From NCBI GenBank assembly GCA_003254925.1, contig QANZ01050708.1:1-64000 (forward strand): DNA of 64,000 nucleotides. The letters run 5' to 3'. Origin of the DNA: Chamaecrista fasciculata. Its lineage: Eukaryota > Streptophyta > Magnoliopsida > Fabales > Fabaceae. A model generated the notes under the pieces. It saw nothing but the letters and a program-made list of their open reading frames with translations, made no database searches and had not been told where the DNA came from. The translations under genes and the position numbers were made by a program. How positions within the stretch are numbered: position 1 is the first letter of the stretch; the number at the start of each line of letters is the position of its first letter. This document shows positions 24,802-35,836 of this stretch, in pieces.

Positions 24802-25015
24802 GGGTAAATTACACTTTGGTACTCTGTGGTTTGGTCATATTTCACTTTGGTACTCTGTAGTTTAAAAAATGACACTTTGGTACCCTGTGGTATTCTCCAT
24901 TAAAACTTTGGTACCCTTTGGAGCTATTTTGTAATTTTAACCATAACAAATTTTGCAAAAATCATATATTGACCCCAAAATTTTCAGAAAATTACAAATA
25001 GGTCCCTAGATACAT
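24802..25015. repeat. Half of a 'GGTACC-phrase' MITE
   Basis: It starts GGGTAAATTACACTTTGG and repeats 'tttggtaccctgtgg' about every 30 bases. The same sequence occurs inverted at 53453-53637, and a related complete element lies at 30802-31523. The second arm is absent here. It lies about 120 bases upstream of the methyltransferase ATG, within its likely promoter. Confidence 0.65.
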
Positions 25016-25022
25016 ATTATTT

Positions 25023-25134
25023 AGGGACTAAAATCAATAAGTGATGATGTTATACAACGAAAAGAGACAACAAACCAAAATATAACATCATCACTTAAAA
25101 CATACCTCAACTAAATCACAATGATTTTAGTCCC
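25023..25134. repeat. Two-tier perfect inverted repeat (hairpin)
   Basis: Inner arms of 16 bases, AAGTGATGATGTTATA (25039-25054) and its complement (25081-25096), enclose 26 bases. Outer arms GGGACTAAAATCA (25024-25036) and complement (25122-25134) surround them. It lies just past the copia RNase H end and may be part of that element's decayed LTR or a tiny separate foldback. Confidence 0.6.
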
Positions 25135-25628
25135 AAAAGAGGTACAAGATCCTTGAATTCCTTTGGATGCATCCCATTAGTCAATGGATCCACAAGCATC
25201 TCTTTAGTGCTTATATGTTCTATGACCACTTAATTAGCTTTAACTCGTTCCTTCAAGGCCAAATACTTAATATCGATGTGTTTACTTCGACTACCACTCT
25301 TATTATTCTCGGCCAAGAAGACAGCAGCCACATTATCACAGTACATCTTTATTGGCCTAGAGATTGAGTCAACAATCTTAAGCCCAGTGATGAAATTCTT
25401 CAACCATATCCATTGTGAACTTGCCTCAAAACAGGAAACAAACTCAGCTTCCATAGTAGAGGTAGCTACTAGTGTTTGTTTCACACTTTTCCATGATATA
25501 GCTCCCTCAGCCAGCAGAAATATGTATCTAGATGTTAGCTTCTTTGTGTCAACACATCCTGCCAAGTCTAAGTCTGAATAACCAACAACTTCTAAGTTGT
25601 CAGTCCTCCTATAAGTCAGCATATACTT
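25135..25628 (-). pseudogene. Copia RNase H 3' end, truncated
   Basis: On the minus strand a 130-residue frame (25230-25622) reads VVGYSDLDLAGCVDTKK, ISWKSVKQTLVATSTMEAEF and RSKHIDIKYLALKERV, the copia RNase H signature. After a stop the tail continues as VIEHISTKEMLVDPLTNGMHPKEFK (25140-25230). Everything upstream (RT, integrase, gag) is missing, cut off at 25633 by the LTR that follows. It is a different copia family from that at 2621-10814. Confidence 0.85.
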
Positions 25629-25633
25629 CTTTC

Positions 25634-27727
25634 TGTTGGAGATTGTGCCCTAGGGCCAATCATTTTATAAATATGTTTTGAACATATTGATTAATTTATG
25701 GAGATTAATTAATGGTTATCATATTATTAGCATGTTTACTATGATAACAGTCCCTGATTAATTATGTGATAATTAGTCTAAACTGTCCCTGGTCGATTGT
25801 TTTCGTGGGAACGAAAATGAACTAAGACCAGCATGACCTCGGTGCATAGAGATGCATGCACTAGATGCTTGAACGAGAGTCATGGTGCAATTACGTAAGG
25901 GGTTACGAGTTGCTGGACATGACCCGGAGAGTCCTGCATGGGTTTAGTCATCAGCTTGCCTCTCCTGTACGCCTGTCACGACGCCTTAGACTTGAGGTCA
26001 TCATTATTCCGGCGTTGTAGTTGTCAGACTTTGGCCTAGTCTAACGTTGCCCGTAGCAGGGTAGTCATAAGGGCTAGGTACGGGTTTGGTTGATTGCCGT
26101 GCTGAGGAATGTGGATTGGCCAAAATGGGATTTTGTCTCTCATTAAATGAGAGATATCTAACTGGCGCCCTCGATGAGTCTGTCCAAGGAAATGCGTGGC
26201 CACGCTGGGAAATAGGACTAACTCAGGAAATCGAGAAAGTTGAGGTTTGGATTATGGATGACTTTCCTGTGCCTAATCTATAACCAAGATATCATGTGAC
26301 AATAGGGTCTATGACAAGGTGGTACTAAGGTTAAGTCGGTTTTGGTAAAAACGATAACTCATGTGTTTTGGGTAGTCGTGATGGCTTGCTAGAGTCCGCT
26401 CTCGACTTGTGAGTCATGGGATGACTTGCTGCCAACTTCACGTGAGGCCTGCTGGGTCACACATGAGCAGGATCAGGACACCGCTTAAAGGGACACGAAT
26501 AAGGGTCAATTCGTGGGTCACTCCGGTGACACAATTTAAGACATTGCAAAATGTCTGGGACATTAAGTCTTGTCTTAAATAATCTACAGTTGTGATATAT
26601 TTAAATTTGTGGGACAATTTTAAATATAATAATTGTTAAATAATTAATAGGGATTAATTATTTACAATTAAAATATTAGGGAAAATAAATCAGATAAGAT
26701 TCCTAAAAGTTAGAAGATTATTGATTTATAAAATTCTCAATATTAATTGAGGGTGGCGCCTTATTTTATGAATTTAGATTAATAAAATTGTTTTATTAAT
26801 TTAAATCATGAGTTTGAATTCAAAAGATTTGATATAGATATCAAAAGATTTGAATCATAGATATTAGGGAATATCTCAACTCATGATCTTTGGAAAATCA
26901 TGATTTCCTAATTGTTAGGAATGATTTTGATTTATAAAATTCCAAAGGAATTATAGAGCATATGGCGCATGGCTTAGTGGGTCCCAAAGGAAGATTTGAT
27001 CTTCCAATTGATTCCCTAATATTACGATTTGAATTTAAATTAAATATTATGGTAATATTTTAATTGTAAATTCAATTCATGCAGTCATAATATTATAATT
27101 ATTGAATTATAATAATGCTCTAAATATAATTAAAAAACCCTAGGGCTAGGCGCCTAGAGCAAGGATCACAATTCATTTGTGAAAATTTTGTTTTCTTCCC
27201 TAGAGAGAGAAGAGAGCAAAATCGCCACCTTCAACCCTAGCTCTTCCAAGTGAGAGAAATTTTTGGCTCCCAAGAGTTGAGAGAGGAAAAATCGACTTTG
27301 CCTAAGGAGTTAGGGAAATCGATTTGCAATTACCAAAATTAGGGTTGTTTGTGAGAGAAGGAAAAACAAGAAGGAGTTCTTGTGGGTTGTTTCTCTTTTG
27401 CGCCACCTTTTGTTTTGATTCAAGAAGGAGTTCTTGAATTCAAAAGCACTGTAGATTGGTCCCTTGTTCTTTTGGTGAAAAGAATAGAAGGCTAGCACCT
27501 TGGTGCCCGACAAAATGTTCGTGTGGATCACTGGCGGAGGGAGGACACTACGAGTGGACTTCTAGGACACGCCTTGTACAACCAACCGATTGGAACTCGT
27601 GAGGTATACCACTATTTTAACAAGTTTTAAATTCTACTAGCGGATCCGTTCGGGAATTTTAGGGCCTTGCGCGTTTTTAATTTTTATATTTGCTTCCGCT
27701 GCGTTTTGGCGCCTGCAATTCCCAACA
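25634..27727 (+). mobile_element. 2.1-kb LTR of a truncated retrotransposon
   Basis: The LTR begins TGTTGGAGATTGTGCCC and ends TTCCCAACA, with inverted TGTTGG/CCAACA termini. It is the same family as the solo LTR at 2927-5176, in opposite orientation. Unlike that copy it is followed by a primer-binding site and a leader, so this is the 5' LTR of an element. No gag or pol follows; the internal region stops near 28018 and no 3' LTR is in the window. The small ORFs (26086-26283, 27310-27531) are not genes. Confidence 0.85.
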
Positions 27728-27728
27728 G

Positions 27729-28018
27729 TGGTATCAGAGCCACGCTAGTTCTAGGATTAAAAACTGTTTTTGTGTACATATGATGTATGATATGTGTGTT
27801 TACCACTTTCAATCTTAGTTTTGGTTTTATGAAAATCCACCGAACGTTTTTCTTAAAAACTCAATCTACGGAAAAAGGTGCAAATTATATGTATATGATA
27901 CATATGGAATCGATAGGATCGATTGGAAAAATTTTTCTTGAATTTCAGGCCTAAAGTCGAAATCCCTATATAATTATAAATAAAATTGTTTTAATTATAA
28001 TTATAGTCGAAATCCCTA
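27729..28018 (+). mobile_element. Primer-binding site and leader remnant
   Basis: TGGTATCAGAGCC at 27729-27741 directly after the LTR and one spacer base matches the initiator tRNA-Met complement used by many plant LTR elements. About 275 bases of AT-rich leader follow without coding sequence, then the LINE remnant begins. Confidence 0.8.
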
Positions 28019-28019
28019 A

Positions 28020-28545
28020 AGTCAAAAGCATAGTAAACTGCAAAAAACAACCATCTAGACCCGCTAACAGTTAACTTCTGCAGAATCATGAATCCACAGT
28101 TCAAAGTGATAGGGTTGAGATCAGATACACGAATTTGAGAAATTTTCTATTTACCCTTCGACATAGACTTACCAGCATTATGAGAATTCGCAGTAAACAT
28201 AGTGTTGAAAGCACTTGTTCTAGCTTTAACTTCATTGATGACAATAAAAGGATTTGGAGTTTTACCATGCCATACATACTGATTTCTATGATGCTAGAGG
28301 GAGTCAAAGAATAACAATAGCCACACATAGTCATAGTCATCTTTATGTAATCTCCACACCTCTACCCAATGCTACAACCATTGTTTGACTGTATTGAACT
28401 GAGAACACTGGATAGTGAAGCTTAAGTCAAGTCCAAACCATACAGCTCTAGAAAGGGGACATAATAGCATAATATGATCGATTGACTCCACTTAGAATTG
28501 CAGAACAAGCATTGTTCATCTACATACATGTGATGCCTGTGGAGG
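28020..28545 (-). pseudogene. LINE remnant (zf-RVT to RNase H-like region)
   Basis: The minus strand reads HMYVDEQCLFCNSKWSQSIDHIMLLCPLSRAVWFG (about 28540-28430), the zinc-binding zf-RVT motif downstream of reverse transcriptase in plant LINEs. After a stop comes RNQYVWHGKTPNPF in a second frame (about 28300-28250), the segment joining zf-RVT to RNase H. Frames are broken and neither RT nor endonuclease is present. Confidence 0.72.
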
Positions 28546-28744
28546 ATATATTATTAGTATGGTGTTGATGAAAATTACACAAGAAAACATTTGGTAGATG
28601 GTTATATATAAAGTTTAAAGAGTATTGAATAAATAGTATTAATCATAATAAAAAAATAAATAAAGAGTATTAATCATAATAAAATATAAATAAAAAGTTT
28701 AAATAATACTAATTAAAATAGTTTAATTCATTACATTCATGTAA

Positions 28745-28945
28745 AGGGTAACAAACAAAATTTATAGATCCAATTGACAATTTTCCATAACCATGTTCTC
28801 CCTATTGTGTTTCCCATGAATTCTTAACAATCCAATAGTTTTTCTCTAACTCTTCATCATATCCAAATCCTACTAATAACAATAAAGCATATTTGTCATC
28901 TTCTTTACGAGGAATTGGAAGATCTAATACACTCCGCAAATTATA
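28745..28945 (-). pseudogene. Papain-type (C1A) cysteine protease fragment
   Basis: A minus-strand frame reads ALLLLVGFGYDEELEKNYWIVKNSW then ETQ, stop, GEHGYGKLSIG. This matches the C-terminal part of papain-like proteases, where HAVLLVGYG carries the catalytic His and YWIVKNSWG the catalytic Asn. Here the His position is replaced (KYALLLLVGFG), the Gly after NSW is Glu, and a stop interrupts the frame. No exon with the catalytic Cys was found nearby, so it is a gene relic. Confidence 0.7.
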
Positions 28946-28949
28946 GAGT

Positions 28950-30790
28950 TAAAAATGCATATATTTATTTTTCTAATATAATATTAACAAAATTATTATA
29001 TTTATCTCTTTATATTCCCTCAATTGATCATTGAAGAATACTCTGGTACCAAATGGTTGCATATATGAATTTGATAACCATTTATCTTTCATATTTTTTA
29101 AAACAAATATATAATTAATTAACTAAACAATCTCCTCCATATATATTACTGAAAATGTATTGTATTAGCTAGAGGTCCATAGTATATCTTAATTTCCTTT
29201 AGCAAATATATATAAAGAAATTAAAAAAAAAACACAATTTTCTTTAAAATTGAAGGTTTGATAAACGTATATGGCCATTATCTATGTCTATATATATATA
29301 CACAAGATACAAAGTTAACATGCAATATGCATGTGTATATATGTATATGACAAGTGTTAAAACTATGATCAATATATATAAACAAATTACAAGTGTAAAA
29401 AAATTTATTATTAATGTTTTGATTAATTTTGTTTATTTTTTTAAAAAAATATTAGGTGACTCTTTTTTTAATTCTCTCCATTTATATGCTATGATAATTT
29501 AATGTTGTTTTACATCATATGATTTACGATGACAATAATTTATTTGTATTAATTATATTTGAGAGTATTTGACTATTTTTACCATACTAAATATATCATA
29601 CAATAGTTGTACTACTATTTATAATATTGTTCAATTTTTTTAAAAAAATCTTTTTTATAGTTTAAATTGGCATTATTATATTTCTAAATTCAATCACCTA
29701 TAATGATTGATTATAATATTTTTATATCCTTTCTTCTTGCGACATGTATAACCTAAAAAATTCACATACATCTATAAAATTGTTTTCATAATGCATCTAC
29801 CGATGGTGCGTCAATCAAGACTTTTGAAACCAAGGTAATTACATACTCACATACACACGTAATTAAGAAGCTTTCAAAATATTTATAATTTGAAAAATTA
29901 ATTTATTGTAAGATGATGCTTAATGATGAAGTGTGCTGAGCTTTAGGCTCTTTTATCTAGTTTGTGGAAGAATTTTAGGCCTTTTGGAAATGTCTGTAAA
30001 AAATATTTAAAAAGAGATTAATTTATGAGAAACATGTATGATAGATGTTTAAGTTAAAAGACAAATTTAAAGTGTAATTAGATTGAAAGTGCGATGGGAA
30101 CATTCATGAAACGTAATGCATGTAACATTTTTACTAAACCAAGAGAGGTATTTTGTAAATGCAAGAAATTAAAGAGAGAGACTTGAAGCTAATAATCTCA
30201 AAAACTTTGGGATCTTTCGAGAGTCATGTCCTATAAATCTCGAAAGTTAGTTAATTTATTTACACTATACAAAGAGCAATCCCTACTATATATATCTATA
30301 TTAATATAATTTTTTAGATATGAACACAATATTTGTGTTAGTAAGCTATGAAAATGTTTAAACATTTGGCTCTTCTAATAAATATATATATATATACATA
30401 TATATATCAATCGAATTTCAAACCGATCCTATATCTATTCCCATGATTTTAGTTTGGTCCAAAATGTTTAACAAGTTTCAAATTGATCCTTATAAAACAA
30501 GATATATACACATAAAACTAATTTGAAACTTTTAAATATTTTGAACCAAAATAAAGTCAAAGGGGGATATAAGATCGATCTAAATATTGAACTTATTCTT
30601 TTTATCAGCATAAGACTCTCAATTGACTTGTTAATCAACTACTATGATTTGTCAAAAATATACTAGGTGGATGAAGCACCATAAACTCTGGATGTCTTTA
30701 TTTAACAAAAATATTTTGATAAAATTCAAGGTCAAAATAAAACAAGAAAAGAAAAAACGCATCCTTTTGCCTACACATCCCACCAACCCT
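28950..30790. other. AT-rich intergenic DNA
   Basis: Contains several (AT)n and (TA)n tracts (for example 29288-29300, 30384-30408) and short AT-rich ORFs without family signatures. No gene, tRNA or structured element could be supported. Confidence 0.5.
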
Positions 30791-30801
30791 TTCAAGTTTT
30801 A

Positions 30802-31523
30802 GGGTAAATTACACTCTGGTATCCTGTGGTTTGACCCTATTTTATTTTGGTACCCTGTAGTTTGAAACTTGACACTTTAATACCCTGAGATTTTGACAGT
30901 TAATATATTGGTACCCTCAATTATTTTTGTCAAATTTTAACAGAATATTTCACATGCCTCTCACTTGCCACATCTAAACTCATTTTATTCCAACATTAAA
31001 CCTAATGAAAGATCAAATGATCAAATGTGGTCGGGTAATTGATTCGATTTGATGAATGAATTAATAATTGCAGGTGTCGTCATCGTCGTTGGTAGATGTG
31101 GGGGTGGTACCAGAGTCGGTGTGGTTGGATGGATCGGGAAGCGAGGGTGTTGAGATACAGAGAGAAGAGGAACATAACGACCACACAAAGGTGACATTAT
31201 TGTGGATGGTGATGAAGAACAAGAATAATAGTAATGAGGAATTAGTGGAAGAAGATGAAGAGGTAGAAAAGATGTTAAATGAGGGGTTGATTGACGAGTT
31301 TAAGGCAAAAGTGTATTGACGAGTTTAAAAGCTGCCTTTTCATCTTTCATTAGGTTTAATGTTGAAATAAAATGAGTTTAGATGTGGCAAGTGAGAGGCA
31401 GGTGGAATATTCTGTTAAAATTTGACAGAAAAATAATTGAGGGTACCAATGTGTTAACTGTCAAAACCTCAGGGTACCAAAATGTCAAGTTTCAAACTAC
31501 AGGGTACCAAAGTGTAATTTATC
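30802..31523. mobile_element. Foldback element with an internal exon-like segment
   Basis: The left end GGGTAAATTACACTCTGG is mirrored by the right end, and pairing continues for about 200 bases per arm, including 'attaggtttaatgttg' near the inner ends. Arms carry repeated 'ggtaccctg' phrases. Between them, 31040-31320 is non-palindromic and holds an 83-codon plus-strand ORF. This resembles MULE or Pack-type elements that carry host gene pieces. Confidence 0.68.
31068..31319 (+). pseudogene. Exon-like acidic ORF inside a foldback element
   Basis: The ORF is preceded by 'attaataattgcag', an intron-acceptor-like sequence ending at 31075, which argues that the first real codon lies after it and that this is a captured exon. 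The product is acidic at its end (EELVEEDEEVEKMLNEGL, about residues 58-75). I do not recognise the family. It has no start context or partner exons, and it is bounded by the transposon arms. Confidence 0.4.
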
Positions 31524-31703
31524 ATAAATTTTAAATGATCTAATCACTATCATTGAGTTTATGGGAAATTCATGTATTTTAGTAAATGACAGTTGGACCT
31601 AATGAACAATTGGAGTAGCATGCATAACCAAACCTAAACATTTGGCAGCTATGGAGCTTATGAACAACTGGACTCTATGATTTGAACCCACACATAAATA
31701 ACC

Positions 31704-32373
31704 TAGGGTCCGTTTGGTAGATTGCAAAGTAGGTGATGCAATGTAAATGGCTCAAATTCCAATAAACCCCAAACAATATTCCAACTTGGGCCATGTAATT
31801 GTGATTACATTATAATTGTAATTACAATACACAGTGATTTTTTTTTCCATCCTAAACCAGATGGAATCCAAGTTTACTGAGGGAAAATATGGTGGAATTC
31901 CAAAATTGCCCCCTCACTCCATGACTATCGTCTTCTTCCTCTTCGACGACAACAACCCACAACGGCAACGGCAATGACGGCGACGGCTAAGGCAATGACG
32001 GCGACGGCAAGATTTATCACTCACCATCGAAGCTCCATTGATGGAGCTTCGAAGCTCCATCTTGGAGCAATTTCTTTTAGGGTTTAGAAAAAAAAATATT
32101 ATTTTGCCCCTGTCATTAATTTTTTTTTTTTCATGAGTCCCTGAAACAAATGAATAGAGACTTTTTTGTAAATAAAAAGGTAATTTTGTGGTGATTGTGA
32201 GAAGGACATTTTAGTCATTTTCCTTTTATATCTATTTTACTTTCTCTCCTCTATTTTTCTATACCAAACATTTTAAATATTTACTTACTTTACATTCCCT
32301 ACCTTACTTTTCCTTTCCCTCATTGTAAAAGCCTTTACTTTACCTACCAACTTTCATGACCAAACGTAACCCT
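31704..32373. mobile_element. MITE with GGGTCCGTTTGGT termini
   Basis: GGGTCCGTTTGGT at the left is mirrored by ACCAAACGTAACCC at the right, with TA on both outer sides. Subterminal 'gtaggtgatgcaatgtaa' and 'ttactttacctaccaa' also pair loosely. The centre is unlike the ends: it contains CGACGG/CAACGG repeats (31940-32010) and a palindrome, GAAGCTCCAT-TG-ATGGAGCTTC (32029-32050). It is non-coding. PIF/Harbinger- or hAT-like affinity is possible. Confidence 0.55.
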
Positions 32374-32639
32374 AATTTAATTAACAATTGGGTTTGGCAA
32401 TTTCAGCGTTGGACTTGGACCCAACACACTAACCATTTAGCTTTCTGATTCCTCTTTGAAACTTGGATAGTAGCTTTTAATTGGCACCGTATAGTTCTAA
32501 CAACAACCTCCTAAAGCCTTTTTTCCACGAAGATAATGATGATGAAGAAGATGATGATGATGGGTTGAGATACTGCGTTTTATTTTTAATTTTGGTGTTA
32601 AATTAATTTAAACTTCCTATATCTTTTTTCCTTACGAAA

Positions 32640-32785
32640 AAGTTAGATGGAAAATGCTAAGAGACTAACGGTGAAACGTTTTAGAAAATTAAAGGATTAA
32701 AACGAAACGAAAAAAAGATGAGGGACCAAAACAAAACTTTAAGTAATTCTGAGGGACCAAAATAAGACTTTAGCCTTAAATAAAT
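32640..32785. repeat. Right arm of a GGGACC-type MITE
   Basis: Two 'gagggaccaaaa' phrases precede 'agactttagcctt', the terminus seen in the foldback family. The opposite arm was not found. Confidence 0.4.
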
Positions 32786-33112
32786 AATAAATAAACATGG
32801 AATTAAACTCTTTTTATTTTTTTATCTCTTATATATTAATGTTTTTTATCAATTTAGTTCTTGGATTAATTTCTTATAATTTTTGGTTATCAATAATAAT
32901 ATTTTATTAATTTATTTCTTTTATAAACTTTTTATTCAAAATTAATATTTATAACACTTTTGGTTATTAATGTTATTCTCTTTATCTTTTTTATGCTATA
33001 AACCAGAGTACTTATTGTCGGAAATAGTGATTAATTCCTTCGTTATGGATTTTAACTTAAAGATAAACGATTACGTAATACTTTTCATACTTAAAAGTAA
33101 AATTTGAATCCT

Positions 33113-33165
33113 TATCACTTGGTTAAGGAACCATTAGGTCACGCTTGTGGTTCTTATTCTCTTTA
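33113..33165 (-). mobile_element. Possible SINE head fragment
   Basis: On the minus strand 'gcgtgacctaatggttccttaaccaag' followed by 'ggattcaaatt' resembles the A and B boxes of tRNA-derived SINEs. The tail and target duplication are not identifiable. Confidence 0.3.
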
Positions 33166-33365
33166 TCTAACAAGTAACTAAAGTTCTAAATAAAATACAT
33201 AAACTAACTTATAATGGCTAACTTTAATGTATTAACGTGATAGTTAACATATTATACTATCAATTAATAATGTTATATATTTAATTAACATCGTTATATC
33301 ATCTAGTTAAAACTTAAATAGAAGGTTTCATTTAAAAAAACTTAAATAGAAGGATAAGATTGATA

Positions 33366-33764
33366 ATAATAAAAATGCTAAAACTATTATTTTCATCCAC
33401 AAATTTTACATCAACTTTCAATTTCATCTCCATTGTTTTTTTGATGTCAAGTTCATCTCCAATATTTTATATTTTAGTCAATTTCATCCTTTGATTAACT
33501 TCTTTCAATAAATTAAAAACAGACTTTATCATGTTTTTCAATCTGAGTTAAGATTTGAGTTTCTTTTTCTATTAATTTTACATTACATGATATTTATCAC
33601 GTAGAATATGTCGTTAATATTTGGCTAAAATAAGAGTAAAGGATAAAATCGATCAAAATGTAAGACTTTGCGGACAAAATTGACAGAAAAAAAAAATATT
33701 AGGGATGAAATTAAAAATTGATGCAAAGTTTGGGGACGAAAACGATGTTTTTGCCTAAAATAAA
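33366..33764. repeat. Foldback element with 'tttcatcc' arms
   Basis: The left arm 'ttttcatccacaaattttacatcaa' pairs with the right arm around 33700-33750 (complement of 'catcgttttcgtccccaaactttgcatcaa'). Arms are about 120 bases. The minus-strand ORF across the right arm is read-through. No clean target duplication was seen. Confidence 0.5.
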
Positions 33765-34018
33765 TTGTAAGGGAGTAAATTAAAAAGAGATATTCAAGAG
33801 ATACTAAATTGAAAAACAATGAATACATAAGGGGACAAAGTAAAGTTTTAGACAACAAACATTCAAAAAATAATTGTAAATTATGAACATGAAATTGAAA
33901 GACAGTAGTAATACCTTGTTTATTCTTTAAAGAAATAGAATGGAGCGATTATTTGAAAATGTTATACTTATTTAAATTTATTTCTACTTATGGTAAAAGT
34001 ATTGTATATAACTATAAT

Positions 34019-34518
34019 GGTCAAATAGGCATTTTAATCCTCAAAGTACAGAGTCATTTTCATTTTGGTCTTAAAATTATTTTTTGATACATTTTGGTCC
34101 TCAAACTTTTACATTTGTTCCACTATTAGTCTAAAATGTGATTTGTTTGGTTTCTACCATTATTTCGAACATAAATAATTTGGATAAATCCTTTTCTATT
34201 TCAGATGTGTCAGAATAGGTGAATTATATTGATAAAAAGAAAAAGAAATTCACTTTGAAAAATAAAACCACAAATTTATATCCAATTTGTGATTAAGAAT
34301 GATAATTTTTCTTTCACTTTTTGTCAATGTCAATTCACTAACAATCTAACATATATGAGAGAAAAATTATTCATCTCAAATGTCAAAATTAGAAATCAAA
34401 TTTTGCACTAATAGTAGAATAAATGTGAAAGTTTGAGAATCAGAACGAAATAAAAAATAATTTTATGACTAATATGAAACTGGCCTCATATTTTGAGGAC
34501 CAAAATGACTATTTGACC
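34019..34518. mobile_element. 500-bp Mutator-like MITE with 9-bp TSD
   Basis: Termini GGTCAAATAGGCATTTT and the complement of AAAATGACTATTTGACC differ at one base. AACTATAAT flanks both ends exactly (34010-34018 and 34519-34527), the 9-bp duplication typical of Mutator elements. Arms include 'attttggtcctcaaa' phrases. There is no ORF. Confidence 0.8.
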
Positions 34519-34632
34519 AACTATAATTTGTTTTTTTATTCATAACCACTATATAGAAATGCTATTAACATACATAGGTCTTTCAAATAATTAAGAATTA
34601 AGAATGCAGTAAAAAAGAAAAGAAAAACCCAA

Positions 34633-34638
34633 CACGTG
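34633..34638 (+). promoter_or_regulatory. CACGTG (G-box) upstream of GT14 gene
   Basis: CACGTG lies 1.2 kb before the GT14 ATG, next to non-repetitive DNA (34600-34860) that may be promoter or leader. The role is inferred from the motif alone. Confidence 0.25.
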
Positions 34639-35260
34639 CAGCCATAAAAAACCACAAAAAAAACCTTTCTGTGGAAAGCAAAGCAATCTTGGATCCCAAA
34701 CCCAGAACGACACAGAAGATAGATTGATCAATCAATGTTATTATTGCCTTTCCTGAATGTTTCAAGTTTCAACTTTTTCTTCGCCTCCAAGTGGGGTTTC
34801 AAATTCAATACAAATCACAAACATTCTCAGACCAATCCTCTGCATGCACAAACAAACTGATCACATGGTAATCACGTTTAATTACTCCTCTTATACATAT
34901 ATATATATATATATCCAACCCTGATTTAATATTCCTATGTTGTGTTGGATTTTTTTTTCTCAGACAAGTTTTGATTTTTGTGATATTAATTAGTTCTTCA
35001 AAAATGAATAGTTAAAAGCAACATTACACTACCATTAAAGCGTCCATGACATGTGCAAAATTCTGTCCTTTTGGGTTTGTTATTGATATTTCTGGGCATT
35101 TTCTCAGACTAGCTCTTGATTATGTTTATATTTTGTCATTGAATTCTTTCTCATATGCATATTGCATGGCATTTTCACAGGCAAAGCTTTGATTTTTTCC
35201 ATACCCTCCGCTGCAAGAAGTTGGTTTTCCATTTGTATGGCCATGAACCCATGATTATTT

Positions 35261-35618
35261 GGCTAAAATACACAAAATCTCCTTGTACTTTAGTCCTTAT
35301 GCAAAAAAAACTTTCTTGAACTTCGAAAAGTGACGAGCAACCCCCCTCAACTTTTGATTTTGTACAAATGATCCCTTTGGTTAATTTAAATCAAGATTTT
35401 TTATTATCTAACCATTGTTATCACATTTTACATTGATTCAAAATTAAAATTAATTGTTCTTCTAATATTAACTGAAAAACTAATTCTTTTTATTTTTCAA
35501 CAAAAAATCTTATTTGTACTATATCAAAAGTTCAAGGGTAATTCGCCAATTTTCAAAGTTTATGAAAGGTTTTTTTGCACATTAATTAAAATTCGGGGGG
35601 ATTTTATGAATTTTAGCC
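35261..35618. mobile_element. 358-bp foldback MITE upstream of GT14 gene
   Basis: The left terminus GGCTAAAATACACAAAATC pairs with the right terminus GATTTTATGAATTTTAGCC. Flanks TGATTATTT and TAATTATTT match at 8 of 9 bases, consistent with a slightly decayed 9-bp target duplication. It ends 218 bases before the start codon. Confidence 0.65.
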
Positions 35619-35836
35619 TAATTATTTATCAGGCATATTGTTACTTATACATACATCAGACACTGAACACAAATTATACCTGAAAACACACTACACATAT
35701 TATATAGTGTTGCAGTAACTGTATCATATCTGTCCCATATCAATCTCAGTATCATTCTGTAATTATCTTCTTGATTTAAACGACTTTTGAGTGATACATT
35801 TGCAATTTTTTGACATGATTTCGCTATGCCCTATTG

